Assembly (NCBI GenBank): GCA_009760855.2
Contig: WPIO01000155.1
Span: 796,401-860,400, forward strand
Direction: 5' to 3'
From: Cristatella mucedo
Lineage: Eukaryota; Bryozoa; Phylactolaemata; Cristatellidae
DNA: 64,000 nucleotides
The position numbers and the translations under genes are program-made. The stretch's first letter is position 1. Every line of letters starts with the position of its first letter. Positions 13,251 to 24,959 of this stretch are shown here, piece by piece. The notes under the pieces were generated by a model. It made no database searches and had not been told where the DNA came from. It saw only the letters and a program-made list of their open reading frames with translations.

Positions 13251-14019
13251 GGCGTGAGAGAGCGGCGTCGCGTGAGCGCACTCGCTGTAGCAAGTACGCA
13301 GACAGAGAGAACTGGACGCAACCGCCCACCCACAGAGCACTGCATAGGAAAATACTTCGACTGATGCAACATAACGTGGTATTCAGTGGCGGAACCAGGA
13401 TTTTTGTCAGGGGGGTGGTGACATGCTAAGAATGTTTGCATGCTGCAAGAGCTACAAGACTTTACACTAAAGCAATTACTCGGCTATAGCCGGACCTTTG
13501 ACGGCGTACGCTCGTACTGTTGGAACAGAGTCGGTACAACGGCGGGACTGCAGAAGCCGACTGACTAGCTGACACGCTTGTTTGCCCTTGCGGTGTCATC
13601 TCGCGCCCCTATCGTTTACTTTGTATGGTATCCTCATTGTAGACTTGTTTAGTTCCCTGTTGTTGTTGTTGGCGTGTGCGATATTACAGAGAGGCCTAAC
13701 CTGACGACGCTCGTCTTACCCTTGCACAGCGGCGGCGTGGCCTGAGCATGGCGGGGCACGGTGGTTAATAGCCTCTGACCCCCGGACTATTTTCGGCTAC
13801 AGCACACACTCGTTGTCACATGGCATCCGACCCGGATGTGGCGGTTGCTCATCGAATGGAATTAAGAGATAATTTCGTCATTGGTGACGGTCAGGTGGCA
13901 AAGGAAGGGGCGCCCCCCCCCCGTCGCAGTTCCACTGCAAAGTCGCACCTGCCAACCTCGCCCCTCTCCTCGCTCTTTCCGCGGTAATGAATTTACGTCC
14001 GCGATTCCACGAAGCCGCA
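13251..14019. other. no supported feature
   Basis: Unique sequence with a C13 run near 13912. Nothing recognised on either strand. Confidence 0.4.
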
Positions 14020-14300
14020 CAGACTAGGCAGGTATTTTGCAGGAGAGTTTTCTATAGGGCACTCAGAGCCTGAGCGGCTTTCGGTACGCACACGGTAGCC
14101 ATCATCCAACTTCATCTCACTAAACAAAGAGAAAGTGAGAGCAGCTCAGGGAGGCTGGAAAGAAAGAGCCTCAGTCGGCTGCGGGAGAGCAGTTGTCGTT
14201 GCATACGAATCGTGGAAGCGAGTTCCACAGTCTAGGTAGGACCTGCAGAGCGAAAGCTTCTGCAGCCAACGATCTTTAAGGGGGAGGGAGGGAGATGAAG
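14020..14300 (-). mobile_element. LINE family B 3' end
   Basis: Shares with 21515-21875, 26290-26960 and 31650-32030 a 3' block GCAGGAGAGTTTTNTATAGNGC, GCCTNAGCGGCTTTCGGTACGC, and (further 5') the sequence coding for '..GDRSF..AGPRLWNSLP..', here frame-broken. The central part (roughly 14110-14150) is deleted relative to the other copies. Confidence 0.75.
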
Positions 14301-15136
14301 CGGCTGATGAATTTCCCCATAGGACCTGAGAGCACGAGAAAGCTGAAACTGGTGACGCCTTGACATCGGGGTCGCTGCTCGGAATACCTTCGGTCACAAT
14401 GCCGAGAACAATGTCGGTGTGGTGATGTCGCTAGCGACTAGGAACGAATAGAGCAGCGGCCAACCCAGAATGCGACGCTTCGACGGGCAGCACTTGCACT
14501 TCCTTTTTCTCGCTGCGAGGACAAGCAATTTCTGTCAGATAAAGACACCCGGCAGTAGACGCCCGGAAGTAGACGCCCGATGCCTCTCGCTGAGCGCGTT
14601 CGCTGCTCCGCCGGCGCGATGCGACGGCGAGCGACTCGAGGTGAAGGCTGCACAGATATTCGACATGTAATTGCACAGGCGAGGGTGAGCAGGTGTAAGG
14701 TGAATAAGGCGCTGAATGCCAACTGATTGGCTAGTCAATCAGCGACAATTAAAGCGATCGATCGGCTTGCCACACCTCAGTTACCACAGCCGCCCACGAG
14801 GGGTGCGGTCCAGAGAGTTGCCCACGTTTTGGGAGCCATCCAATGAAAGGTAACCCGAGGGAAGGGGAGCGGTGTAGAGGCCAGAGGTCATTCTCATTCA
14901 GATTAATGATCGGCGCGCAACACGCGACGGCAAGCGATCGACACTGCACCGATCGGCACTGCAGCGACGCTGCACTGCTCTTCCTAAGAGGTGCGGGCTT
15001 TCAAGCAGAGTTCGGGGAGCGGAAGCGGAAGGATTCGGATCGATCGTGGGCCGTGGCGACTGATTTACTGCTTTTAGCGAGAGGAGAGATAGAAAGAGGG
15101 AGAGAGACGGCCATCAACCATGCTATCTATGCTATT
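14301..15136. other. no supported feature
   Basis: Unique sequence. A plus/minus pair of arginine/serine-rich open frames near 14430-14720 shows no domain. Confidence 0.35.
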
Positions 15137-15258
15137 CACCAAGCATGATATTACTCACCATTCAATCACGTTTCTCTTTGCAGCAAATGCAAAGCGTCGA
15201 AAAGAAAGAGATTGAGTTCTCTGAGGGCGCTTTATCAAGTGTATTATTATTATTATTA
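15137..15258 (+). mobile_element. LINE family A 3' end
   Basis: Contains CAAGCATGATATTACTCACC, GCAGCAAATGCAAAGCG, GAGATTGAGTTCTCTGAGGG, CGCTTTATCAAGTGTATT and a (TTA)n tail, the canonical last about 120 bp of family A. Confidence 0.9.
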
Positions 15259-15279
15259 CAGATAGAGAGGCAAAAAGAG

Positions 15280-15287
15280 GGAGAGCC

Positions 15288-15323
<36 letters not shown>

Positions 15324-15397
15324 GGAGAGGGAGAGAGAGGAGAGAGAGGGAGAGAGAGGGAGAGAGAGAGAGAGAGAGGGAGAGAGAGAGAGAGAGG

Positions 15398-15429
<32 letters not shown>

Positions 15430-15689
15430 GGAGAGAGAGGGAGAGTGAGGGAGAGAGAGGGGGGGGGGGAGAGAGAGGGAGAGAGAGGGCGAGTGAGGAA
15501 GAGAGAGAGAGAGAGGGAGAAAGAGGGCGAGTGAGGTAGAGAGAGGGCGAGTGAGGGAGAGAGAGAGAGAGAGAGGGCGAGTGAGGGAGAGAGATAGAGT
15601 GAGGGAGAGAGAGAGAGAGAGAAAGAGAGGGCACAGAGAGAGAGGGAGAGAGTGAGGGAGAGAGAGAGGGAGAGAGTGAGGGAGAGAGA

Positions 15690-15779
<90 letters not shown>

Positions 15780-15790
15780 GAGAGAGACAG
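15280..15790. repeat. GA/GGGA purine tract, about 510 bp
   Basis: GAGAGA interspersed with GGGAGA, GAGTGAGG and GGGCGAGTGAGG variants in local higher-order repeats, ending in (ACAG)n at 15786-15800. It starts about 20 bp after the TTA tail of a LINE insertion. The long serine/leucine and arginine/glutamate frames across it are repeat artefacts. Confidence 0.95.
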
Positions 15791-16239
15791 ACAGACAGAG
15801 ACAGAGCTGCTCGAAGCTGCCCCGCGTCCCAGCTAATTGTCGCAATAATAGTCCGCTAAGCAAGGAAGTCGCATTAAATAGCCCAGTTACGTTTTTAACG
15901 TGTACACGTGGGCAGTGCAAAGTGATCGTAGTGCACGAATACAAAGCTGAACTGCTTACTGAACCATCAGAGGTGTGAACTGGCAGAGATAACTTAGTTG
16001 CACAGTTACCGCGGCCTCATTTCGAAAGCCACTTTTAGCGAAGCTGACAGCTTCCGCTTCGCGGGGACGCTGCAGACGCTAGCCGAGAGCCGCTGCCTCT
16101 CTCGTCGCCGCCATTTCCAGACGTTTGCAGCGTTGCCTCGAGCGTTGCCTTTCGAATCTCTTGTTTTGATTCCCACCGACAACAAGTTGCCCAACAAGTC
16201 GTGGATATCTATCACCGCCCTCCACCCCGTACCGAGTCC

Positions 16240-19200
16240 TAATTTATCTCAGATTTCTCTGATTTCATTTAGATTCTGCGTACGAGAAATTGGTCGTTCC
16301 TCGTTAGTTCTGACTGATTTGACCATTCATCTGAGCAATTTAAGTGACCCATTAAGTGCAGAATTTCGTGTCCTGACGGACTATTTTTCGCTTGTAGCTC
16401 ATTTGAATGGACCCCTTTCACTCGAGTCACTCACTTGATCAAATATTCTCATACAATCAAATGCTATCGTCGCCTATTTCTTTTAGCGAAATTTGCTCAC
16501 GTGAAAACGCGCCGATCTCCTTCAGCCTACAGTGTGTGCCGCATCTTCTTAGACCCTGCTGCTAAATCCTCCTCAAGACCTGTCATAATTGATGGAACGC
16601 TGCGACAAGGCACAAGCTGACACGCTCGACGAGTGTCCACGTCTGACAGAGCTCACTGTGTGCCCACGCCCACGCCCACTGTGTGTTCACGTCCATACGA
16701 ACTGTGCGCCCACGCCCAGTTGGTCTATGGTTGACCACAGCACACATTAAATTAGGTGGGGATACTAAGCGAAAGCTTGAGAGGAAGTATAAGCTGAGAA
16801 AGCTGAGGAAGTATACAACAGATCAGGACTGAATGACCGACGACAGGCATACGAGGACTCTTGTGGATCACACTAATCTTGATTCATGCCAGTCATGACC
16901 AAGCGCAGCATCTATAAAAATATTGCTGCATCACAGGCGCACAATTTAAAAAGCTGATGTCAAAGATCGACCATCTCCTAACCGCTCCAAAGTTAGCTCC
17001 TAATCTAGTGATCTTTGTGGTTAAATAGCTGATCGCTTCTCAAGCTTCTTTGCAGATAGACAAGATCAAAGAGTATCCTCCTAAGATCGTAGCATTATTT
17101 CTGGACTTCTCTATTTTATTAAAAACCCCACCGAAATCCTCTCCCTCAATTCCGTGCAGCACCTTAATGTCTGCATTCAAGGGAGCCACAAGTCACTTCA
17201 GTAAGAAATTATCCTCCCACTCAGTGAAAACTACTAGGCGACTAGACCCTCTATTGCTACGGTCATACTTTAGAGTCATCTTGATCTGCTTCAGCCATGT
17301 ATAGCAAGCATAATGCATGTGTTCTAAGCCTCATAGGTCATATCCCTGCACATTTCAAAAAGGCTGTGGTCAGGCAAATAATTATAACGTCAACACTAGA
17401 CCATGACAACTTGAGTGTCTTCCGCCTAGTTTTCCTATTTACCGCTCCTATCAAACGCACCGGGACTAGATTTGGCAGACCATCTATAACTTCTAACTTC
17501 TTAAAAGCAAGTTCCCGTCAGGCTTTAGAGTGAGTAACTCCACAAGCAAGTCAGCAGAGCTTTGGATGCATAACTAACTCTAAAGAATGCAGGCTTGGTT
17601 AAAGTCTCTTTGCTTGTTTTATTTGATCTTTTGGCAGCATTCGATACTATTGATAACGAAGTTCTTCTGGAGCGCCACTCATCTCGTCTGGGCAGCACTG
17701 GAACCGCAATGCAACGGCTAGATCACATTTCAGCGGGAGATTACAGAGTATTGATGCGAGTGGACAAATGTCATACGAAGAACCGCTAAAGTACGGACTA
17801 TGTCAGGGCTCTGTGCCAGGTACACTTTCATTCAAAATATATGCTCTCCCTCTTATCTATGAGATCACCAAGAACAATCCAGGCTTTAACTTCTAGGCAG
17901 ACGAAATTCAGTTGTACCTTTCCTTTGATTCCTTTTAGCCATCCAGCACCTGGAGTTTTCTACACACCGTTGCTTCATGTATTGCTGATATCCACAAATG
18001 TATGGCAGCAAACGTTCTCAAATTGTATGATGGTAAAATCAGCTTCCTAGTTATGGGCAAACCAAGTGTGACTAAGGAACTATAAAGATTATCGCTCAAA
18101 ATCGACTATTCCGCATACATTTCCTGCAAAATCTGCACGAAATTTACGTGTCCTGTTTCAAAGTGACCCGTCACTAGACGACCCATTAGCTTCAGTCCAG
18201 TCTGCCAACCTTCAGCCACATAACTGTGCTAAACTTCGTGCTTGTTTAGACAGGGATACGACATCTAAATTGGTCCTTGCAGTTGTGACATCCCGTTTCG
18301 ACTCTTTGTTACTCACTACTTGCTGGTCTACCGGCTTGTGCCTACAGCCACTTAAAGTTGTTGCACAACTCGGCAGCTAGGCTAGTCTGTTGTGAGCTTC
18401 GAAGCTGCCACATCGCACTGCCACTTCTCGCCGACCTGCAGTGGCTAGTCTGTTGTTGTCAGCTAGTCTGTCTAGTCTGGTCTGTTGTGAGCTTCGAAGC
18501 TGCCACATTGCACTGCCACTTCTCGCCGACCTGCAGTGGCTAGTCTGTTGTTGTCAGCTAGTCTGTCTAGTCTGGTCTGTTGTGAGCTTCGAAGCTGCCA
18601 CATCGCACTGCCACTTCTCGCCGACCTGCAGTGGCTAGTCTGTTGTTGTCAGCTAGTCTGTCTAGTCTGGTCTGTTGTGAGCTGCGAAGCTGCCACATCG
18701 CACTGCCACTTCTCCCCGACCTGTGCAGTCTGCGAATCAAGCAGCATGCCGACTTCAAGATTCTGGCACTCACTTTTAGGTCCGATCAATCTCTGGCTCC
18801 TGCGTACCAATCAGAAGTATTCCTTTTCCAGCTAAGAGTCGTACCACCTGCTTTCCTGAATCAATATATTTAGCTATACCTCGTGCTACCCTCAAATTTA
18901 ATACTTTTCAGATCGAGCCTTCGTTCGTATGCTCCCGAAGCCTGCAGCTTACTTTCGAATGACTTTATGACATCATTCTGACATATTGGCGGGAAAAAAG
19001 AAGCTAAAACGCATCCGTTTCTCGCAGCATCCGGTGGGTCCTTGTGATTTGTCCTCTCTGTGCTTATTCATGCTGAAACTAACGCGTATGCTGCTACTAA
19101 CCGTATTCGCATGTTGACATTGTGAATGTCTCCTCTAACCATACGGTACTAGTTGAAATGTCCACCAGCCACCAGGTCAAGCTTCTTTCAATGCATATAT

Positions 19201-19530
19201 AAGGTGCCTAGAAATAAATTAAGTTCTCTTAGGATTGTATGCAAATGTATTATTATTGTTCTTCTTATTATTGTATGTGCTTCCAAAGCCATAAGCTTAC
19301 TTCCGACTGACGTCATGACATCCCGTGACTTGAAAGCATTAAAAAAGAAGCTAGAAACATGCCTGCTACTCACAGCATTGGCTGGTCCGTGGGTATAGTC
19401 TTTTGTGAGATTAGGCGTGCCGAGGCGACGTGCTTGTTCTCACTAACTAATTGAAACGCTTCGTTCGCAGTATATGCAAAGTGCCTAGAAAGAGCTCGAG
19501 TTCTCCGAGTACATTATGCTGATGTCCTAT
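16240..19530 (+). mobile_element. LINE family A, longest copy, decayed
   Basis: Collinear with a CR1/L2-type ORF2 but with many frameshifts. In order: an endonuclease-RT linker-like stretch (16240-16440), a RRQAYED-like block (about 16825), a 'SIPCSTLMSAFKG' block (17145-17190), 'GHIPAHFKKAVV' (17335-17370), 'LFDLLAAFDTIDNEVLLERH' (17618-17680), the thumb/C-terminal region (18180-18720, locally amplified), and 3' ends with TTA tails at about 19185-19275 and 19470-19515. The two tails suggest a second short insertion into the first. The catalytic Y.DD motif is destroyed (around 17890, stop codon nearby). Confidence 0.8.
18382..18722 (+). repeat. 95-bp tandem amplification inside a LINE reverse transcriptase
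   Basis: Units start at 18382, 18477, 18572 and 18667, the last one partial. Each contains the segment coding for '(A)RLVCCELRSCHIALPLLADLQWL'-like residues plus a short TTGTTGTCAGCTAGTCTGTC linker. The copies differ at only a few positions, so the amplification is much younger than the surrounding decay. Confidence 0.93.
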
Positions 19531-19659
19531 TGTAATTAAAACAAGTACTAATATTATTAAACTCAGCATCTACCCTAGTAAGAAGCTGGGACTGCTTTTT
19601 CGTCTGTCCGTAAGTCAGAAACAGTTACAGACTTCACGTTAACGTTTAGTTCTTGGTAT

Positions 19660-19746
19660 GATGTTTAAAGTAGTGCAATGTAAAGCGCCTAGAAAGAGAT
19701 TGAGTTCTCCGAGGGCGCTTTATCAAGTGTATTATTATTATTATGA
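19660..19746 (+). mobile_element. LINE family A 3' end
   Basis: GCAATGTAAAGCGCCTAGAA, GAGATTGAGTTCTCCGAGGG, CGCTTTATCAAGTGTATT, then (TTA)n. Confidence 0.9.
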
Positions 19747-19844
19747 TGGTATGCAAATGATGAATTAGAAAAAGGAAAACTAGGGGGAAATCTGTGCTAG
19801 TTTGCCTATGAAGCTGCAACATGCACTTTCGTAGTAGTATTAGT

Positions 19845-19912
19845 AATAATAGCAAATTTGTCTAGTGCCCTCAGAAAACTTAATCACTTTCTAGGTATAT
19901 AAATTTGACATT
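19845..19912 (-). mobile_element. LINE family A 3' end, degenerate
   Basis: TAATAATAG tail, then TAGTGCCCTCAGAAAACTTAA and CTTTCTAGG in reverse orientation, about 100 bp from the plus-strand tail at 19660-19746. Confidence 0.75.
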
Positions 19913-21514
19913 TGAATGCAAGAGCTTCTCACGGCTATTAACTTCAAAGGATTGTTCAAAATGTGGCATTCCAGAAGCTTGCAGTCCATGGCAGAATGAT
20001 GACCCCCGTTGCAGTCGCACGAAGTAGCGACAGGTTCTTCTAAGCTTTAACTTGGACCGGCTGATTTGGCGAATTGAAAGGCTGCCAGAGTGTCCGGGTG
20101 AGCATGACTGACTGCAGATCAGGCTGCACCTGCTTTCAGTAGGCTATGGACATCGCTAAATATAATGCCCGCGAATTTTCAGAATATATACGTAATATAA
20201 ATTTAGAGATGGTCAGCACGACTTTACGTTACTTTCACGCAACTCAATTCTGATTTGCGACCCGGCACTGATGAATAAATATCGTAAATCTAGTTTTACA
20301 CTAGTTAAGCATGGCGGTCATTGCGGTGCGGTCGACAGCTAGGTCAGCAGGCACTCAGATCCGCCTTTCAAAAGCAACATTGGCTTCCGTGATTTCTCAC
20401 CGGGAAAGCTGGTGTTAACATATAATCTATAATATTTTAGACAATGAAGCTATCTTCCACAGTGGGTCGGATGTAGTAGGCGGTCATGCAGAAAAAAAAC
20501 CTTGATCCCATGATGCTGACAGTACTTCAACGCTTTTGTTCATTGATCAATAATAGCTGGCCGTTCGCATTTCTGCCACTTCTGAATGATTGATCGAACA
20601 AGCGCTAGGTATGACCTGGTCCCGACCTTGTTTTTGTAATGCCTGCAATAGCTCCTGCCTAATCAATGGCACGTGATTCGTGAGATGTATGATAGAGGTG
20701 AATTTGAATGAGACCACTCGGTTGAGGAGGCGTGTACCCTTGATTCTTTGCTCAGCCGCGCTATCTTTCTCTTCGACATGCTTAATGGCTAGGAAAGGTC
20801 GTGGCAAGGTCGATTAAGCGACGCAGTTCAGTTCACGAAAACGATGAGCTCCGAAAGTTTCCGTGGCTCATCCGTGCACTACCCCGATTCAGAGCGCGGC
20901 ATGCGTCAACACGATGCTCGCTGATCAGGTCCTATTCAGTCACATTTTCCCTACTGGAAATTTGCGTCACTGTCGTTGCAAGACCCAGTCGCCACATTAA
21001 TGATGTCACTGACCAACTCAAAAAATGACTGCGGGCCGGAGACGCTATCCGTGCAGGCCACAGCCAGGGCTGGCCGAAGCTTGCGCGGCCAGCGATCCCT
21101 TTAGCACGCCAACCGGTTAGCACGTGTCAGCTCTTCTCTTTCTCGTTTGTTTTTCGCGTCTCATTCGCTATCATGCTGCAGTGATAAGCGTCGTCTTGCT
21201 CGATTAACGCCGACGCTTACGAATGAGGCGAGCCTGCTCGTGGATCGCTTCCTTCTAAAGGTCGAGGCTTGTCACTGTGGCATCCTACGGGGCGACGATG
21301 GGGCGAAAGCAAGGTTGCCCTCTTGCACGTGGACGCGAGAAGCTCAAGGATGCTGCCATGGTGATGTTGCCATGGTGATATTGCCATGGTTGAGCGAATA
21401 TTGAACCGACTCGCCCGTACTGCGGTGAGGCGAACCGGTGATCGTTCTGAATCGTATTGCATCGACTGATCACCGCAACCGAGTTCATTTTTCAGCGAAA
21501 ACTTTGGCCATGTA
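19913..21514. other. no supported feature
   Basis: 1.6 kb of unique sequence. Only short open frames. A triple CCATGGTGATGTTG/CCATGGTGATATTG repeat occurs at 21354-21390. Confidence 0.4.
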
Positions 21515-21875
21515 ATGTAATTTATCTCCGTCAGTAACTCCACAAAGTCATAAAGACCGAGTGGGTGTTGCGCAGGAGAGTTTTGTATAGCGCAGTCACA
21601 AAAGCCTAAGCGGCTTTCGGTACGCATTCGGTAGCCAACAGACTTCGTCTCACGCAACAAAGAGAAAGTGGAAAGCATAGCAGAGTTAGGAGAGCAGTTG
21701 AGGTAGTGAGTAGCATAGAAGTAGCAGTTCAGCATCGCTGAAAAAGATGTGCCATAGTCGGCAGTTGGAGAGTAGATGTCGTTGCGTAAGAATTGTGGAA
21801 GCGAGTTCCACAGTCTAGGACCTGCAGAGCTAAAGCTTCTGTCGCCAACTGTCTTTAGGCCATCCGCTTATCACT
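21515..21875 (-). mobile_element. LINE family B 3' end
   Basis: The clearest minus-strand copy. In gene sense it runs from a 'GACAGTTGGCGACAGAAGC' block, through codons for '..SSL/WNSLPQFLRND..' and 'HYLNCSPNSAMLSTFSLLRE', to the 3' UTR CGAAAGCCGCTTAGGC and a terminal GGAGTTACTGACGGAGATAA. It is 5'-truncated. Confidence 0.8.
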
Positions 21876-21951
21876 GCGGCACTATCATGTAATTAAGTGC
21901 TCGTCCTTGTTAATCAGAATAAATGCGGACGAACCGAATCGTATATATATA

Positions 21952-22050
21952 TATAATTAATTTATATAGCACCCCAAGAGAACCTAATCTCTATTTAGGC
22001 GCTTCACATATGCTTCGGGGCTTGAGCCTACGACCTCAGTTGCGGCGATA
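21952..22050 (-). mobile_element. tRNA-derived SINE, 5'-truncated copy
   Basis: In gene sense: B box-like GGTCGTAGGCTCAAGCC, then CGAAGCATATGTGAAGCGCC and a tail AGAGATTAGGTTCTCTTGGG resembling the family A LINE 3' end. It is the same family as 27754-27888 but lacks the A-box half. It directly abuts the 3' end of the LINE at 22064. Confidence 0.7.
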
Positions 22051-22063
22051 CTCGTATATGCTA

Positions 22064-23698
22064 TATAATAATAATAACAATAATAATAACTCACTTGATA
22101 AAGCACCCTCAGAGAACTTAATCTCTCTCTAGGCGCTTAACATTTGCTGCAAAGTGAAATGCAATTAAATGGTAAGTAAAATCATGCTTGAAAAAACAAA
22201 CAAAATGAATAACATGGTTAGGGGTGACATGCACAGGGTCAGCATGCAAATGTGGTTAGTGGCAGCATGCACAGTGTCAGCACGCATAAGCACATCAAGG
22301 ACGAATCACAGGGACCCACTAAATGCTGTGCTAAATAGGTGTTTTTAGGTTCCTTTTAAATGTGATCAGGTCAAGGGATGTTATGACGCAGGTCGGGAGG
22401 GAGTTCCAGGCTTTGGGAGCATATGAACTAAATGCACGGTCTCCAAAGGATTTAAGGTTTGTATGAGGTATTTCTAGACTGTTGGATTCCGAAAAGCGGG
22501 TGGTACGATGCTTTGCCTGATGGGGTAGTATATCTGACAGATAGGCTGGAGCCATAGAATGAAGGGACCTAAAAGTGAGCGACAAAACCTTGAAGTCAAT
22601 CCGTTGCTTGACTGGTAGCCAGTGCAGGTCGACGAGAAGTGGAGTAATGTGGCAACTGCGACGCTCACGACAGACAAGCCTAGCTGCAGAGTTTTGCACC
22701 AGCTGCAATCGCCTGATCGCACATGCTGGTAGGCCAGTAAGCAGTGAGTTGCAGAAGTCGAGACGAGATGTCACGAATGCATGGACCAACTTGGACGTGG
22801 TATCCTTATCTAAACAAGCCCGAATTTTAGCAATGTTATGAAGCTGAAAATTGGCGGATTTGACTGTGGAGCTGATATGGTCATCTAACGAGAGGTCGCT
22901 TTGGAATATGACACCTAGATTTCGAGCTGATTCAACTGGAGATATGCTGGCAGAGCCAATTTTGAAAGTCAGCCTTTCCAACCTCTGGATCACACTGGGT
23001 TTGCCCATAACTAGTAAGTTAGTTTTATCATCGTTTAGTTTTAGAAAATTTGCTGCCATCCATGTGCGGATGTCATCAATGCATGCAGCTAGTGAGTTTA
23101 GAGAATTTGAGGTGCTCGAAGGCTGGGAGGGATCAAAGCAAAGGTACAACTGAGTGTCATCCGCATAGAAGTGAAAGCCTAGATTGTGCTTGGCAATCAC
23201 ATCAGCAAGAGGCAGAGTATAAACCGTGAAAAGAACCGGACCTAGCACTGAGCCCTGAGGTACTCCATATTTCAGAGGTACTTCAGATGATCTTTGTCCA
23301 TTCACGTCAATACTCTGGAGTCTCCCACTGAGATAGGACCTGAACCACTGCAGAGCAGTGCCAGTGATGCCCAGGCGAGATGAGAGGCGCTCTAGAAGAA
23401 CTTTGTGATCGATGGTATCAAAAGCTGCCGAAAGATCAAGCAAAACAAGCAGAGACACTCTACCCATGTCTGCATTCCTAAGTAGGTCGTTGTATAGCCT
23501 AAGCAATGCTGACTCTGTGGAGTGATTAGCTATAAAGTCAGACTGGAACTTACTAGCAAGTTGTGAGGTTTCGATATAGGAGTTCAGCTGGTCTGCCACG
23601 ACCCGTTCAAGTGTCTTTGATAGGAACGGTAGAAGGGAAACTGGGCAGTAGTTGCTCAAGTTCTCTTGGTCAATTGTAGTTTTCTTGAGAAGTGGCAT
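22064..23698 (-). mobile_element. LINE family A (CR1/L2-like), best preserved copy, 5'-truncated
   Basis: About 1.63 kb including the reverse transcriptase from the 'VTPLLKK' block onward, the C-terminal region, a 3' UTR of about 270 bp and a TTATTATTATTG-type tail at 22064-22092. The 5' break lies exactly at a (TA)n microsatellite (23700-23820). The 3' UTR shares ACATGCACAGGGTCAGCATG and TAGTGGCAGCATGCACAG with the copies at 48207-48790 and 61935-62190. Confidence 0.92.
22331..23698 (-). CDS. LINE reverse transcriptase (partial ORF2), about 455 codons
   Basis: The open frame from ATG at 23696-23698 lacks the N-terminal endonuclease and RT finger 0. Visible RT blocks in order: [16 protein letters not shown], '[19 protein letters not shown]', '[20 protein letters not shown]' (catalytic Asp block A), [26 protein letters not shown] (catalytic YADD), [12 protein letters not shown], and [16 protein letters not shown]. 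Then come the conserved C-terminal [30 protein letters not shown] and APKAWNSLP. It would copy its own RNA at a nicked target. The frame ends '..FKRNLKTPI', where other copies continue '..KTYLFRTAFS', so a small indel has cut the C-terminus. Non-autonomous because of the 5' truncation. Confidence 0.9.
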   Translation of the reverse strand: MPLLKKTTIDQENLSNYCPVSLLPFLSKTLERVVADQLNSYIETSQLASKFQSDFIANHSTESALLRLYNDLLRNADMGRVSLLVLLDLSAAFDTIDHKVLLERLSSRLGITGTALQWFRSYLSGRLQSIDVNGQRSSEVPLKYGVPQGSVLGPVLFTVYTLPLADVIAKHNLGFHFYADDTQLYLCFDPSQPSSTSNSLNSLAACIDDIRTWMAANFLKLNDDKTNLLVMGKPSVIQRLERLTFKIGSASISPVESARNLGVIFQSDLSLDDHISSTVKSANFQLHNIAKIRACLDKDTTSKLVHAFVTSRLDFCNSLLTGLPACAIRRLQLVQNSAARLVCRERRSCHITPLLVDLHWLPVKQRIDFKVLSLTFRSLHSMAPAYLSDILPHQAKHRTTRFSESNSLEIPHTNLKSFGDRAFSSYAPKAWNSLPTCVITSLDLITFKRNLKTPI

Positions 23699-23699
23699 G

Positions 23700-23758
23700 A
23701 CTATATATATATATATATACGTATATATATATATACGTATATGTATATATATATATAC

Positions 23759-23820
<62 letters not shown>
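23700..23820. repeat. (TA)n microsatellite with ATACGTAT interruptions
   Basis: About 120 bp of AT dinucleotide broken by ATACGTAT and GTATATG variants. It forms the 5' boundary of the LINE at 22064-23698. Tyrosine/isoleucine open frames across it are artefacts. Confidence 0.95.
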
Positions 23821-24959
23821 TCGTATAAGCTTGATACTCGATTCGGAAGAAGAGTGCAATCTGTGCTGCCTGCCGTCGTGCAGTAGCCGAACCCATCTGC
23901 AGTGAATGGGTCTGAGCCGTGCGAGGAGATGACAAGGAAACAGTAAGCATTCTCCGAAAATAAAGCAATGTGTCGTACGTCTGAAATCAGAACGACATTT
24001 TTGAATTTTCGGCTGGGCCAGGGCAGCTTTCCACGGCACACGTGCTGGATGGAGCAGTCGCCCTGGAGCAGCTGCAAAAGACGGTTTCTCGTCGGGTATT
24101 TTGAGGTATGAGGTAATACGTCGATGTGGGGCTCGAATCTGGATCTTGATTGATGTTGATATGGATAAACGGAGCTAGGTGTGGGGCACCGCTTTAAAAT
24201 TTATCTGGCCGTGCTGCTTCAGGCTACGATGCTGAATGTGTGTCAACACTTTGCTATGCTGACATTTCTCGTTCAGGTCGACGATGGCATACTTTTGGGG
24301 CGATAATTGCAAAAGTGGCATTATCTTCAACGTAGCACTTCGAAAGTAACAGAATTCCCCGTGGAGAAATTGATTTTCTAAGTGGCTGCGTCGGCACTGC
24401 TGCCACTGAGGAGGGCTAGCAGTCTATAACATTTCGAATGGTGTCAGAACCATTAGATTAAGACAAGCGCCTGCCCGACGCCAACGACACTTAATGCTTG
24501 CAGCGCATGTGCACAACGCTCGCCAAAGCTTCGACGGCGACGCTGGAGTAGGGCCTGTCGGGTCTGGTGGCATCTGACTATGCGAGGCGATTGTTTAAGT
24601 CAAATATTCCCTCTCCGACGAAGCCTACTGGACTGCCGGGCATTGAGGTGTCACTGGTGTGAGTTGCCCCTTGATTAATGAGACCAATGAAAGAGCGACC
24701 GGAAAACAAGGGGAAACAACTTCCGGTGGGTACTGCTGCTCGCGTTCCACGAACGCTGCTGAGTTTTCGCCGCCGAGTCCCACACCGGAAAAAAACGCAC
24801 AGACGTCAGCCTTTTATTCGTTGGCCCCCATGGTGTTAGCCGGATGAGCGATACAAGGTGGCGACCTGGGGCACGAGTGCAGCAGGGGGGACAACTCCAC
24901 TCTCGTCCCTTCGGCTCCAGCACTCCACGTCTTAACGTAAGCATACAGTGGGTGTTGCG
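23821..24959. other. no supported feature
   Basis: 1.1 kb of unique sequence. No coding signal, tRNA box or repeat recognised. Confidence 0.4.

Noticed and set aside
15145-15944. Arg/Glu-rich and Ser/Leu-rich frames over the GA tract
   Set aside because: Microsatellite artefacts, as are the similar frames at 33022-33549 and 10975-11366.
22331-23698. Reading the reverse transcriptase as a host gene
   Set aside because: It has many decayed relatives in the window, a LINE-type 3' tail and a 5' truncation, so it is a mobile element.
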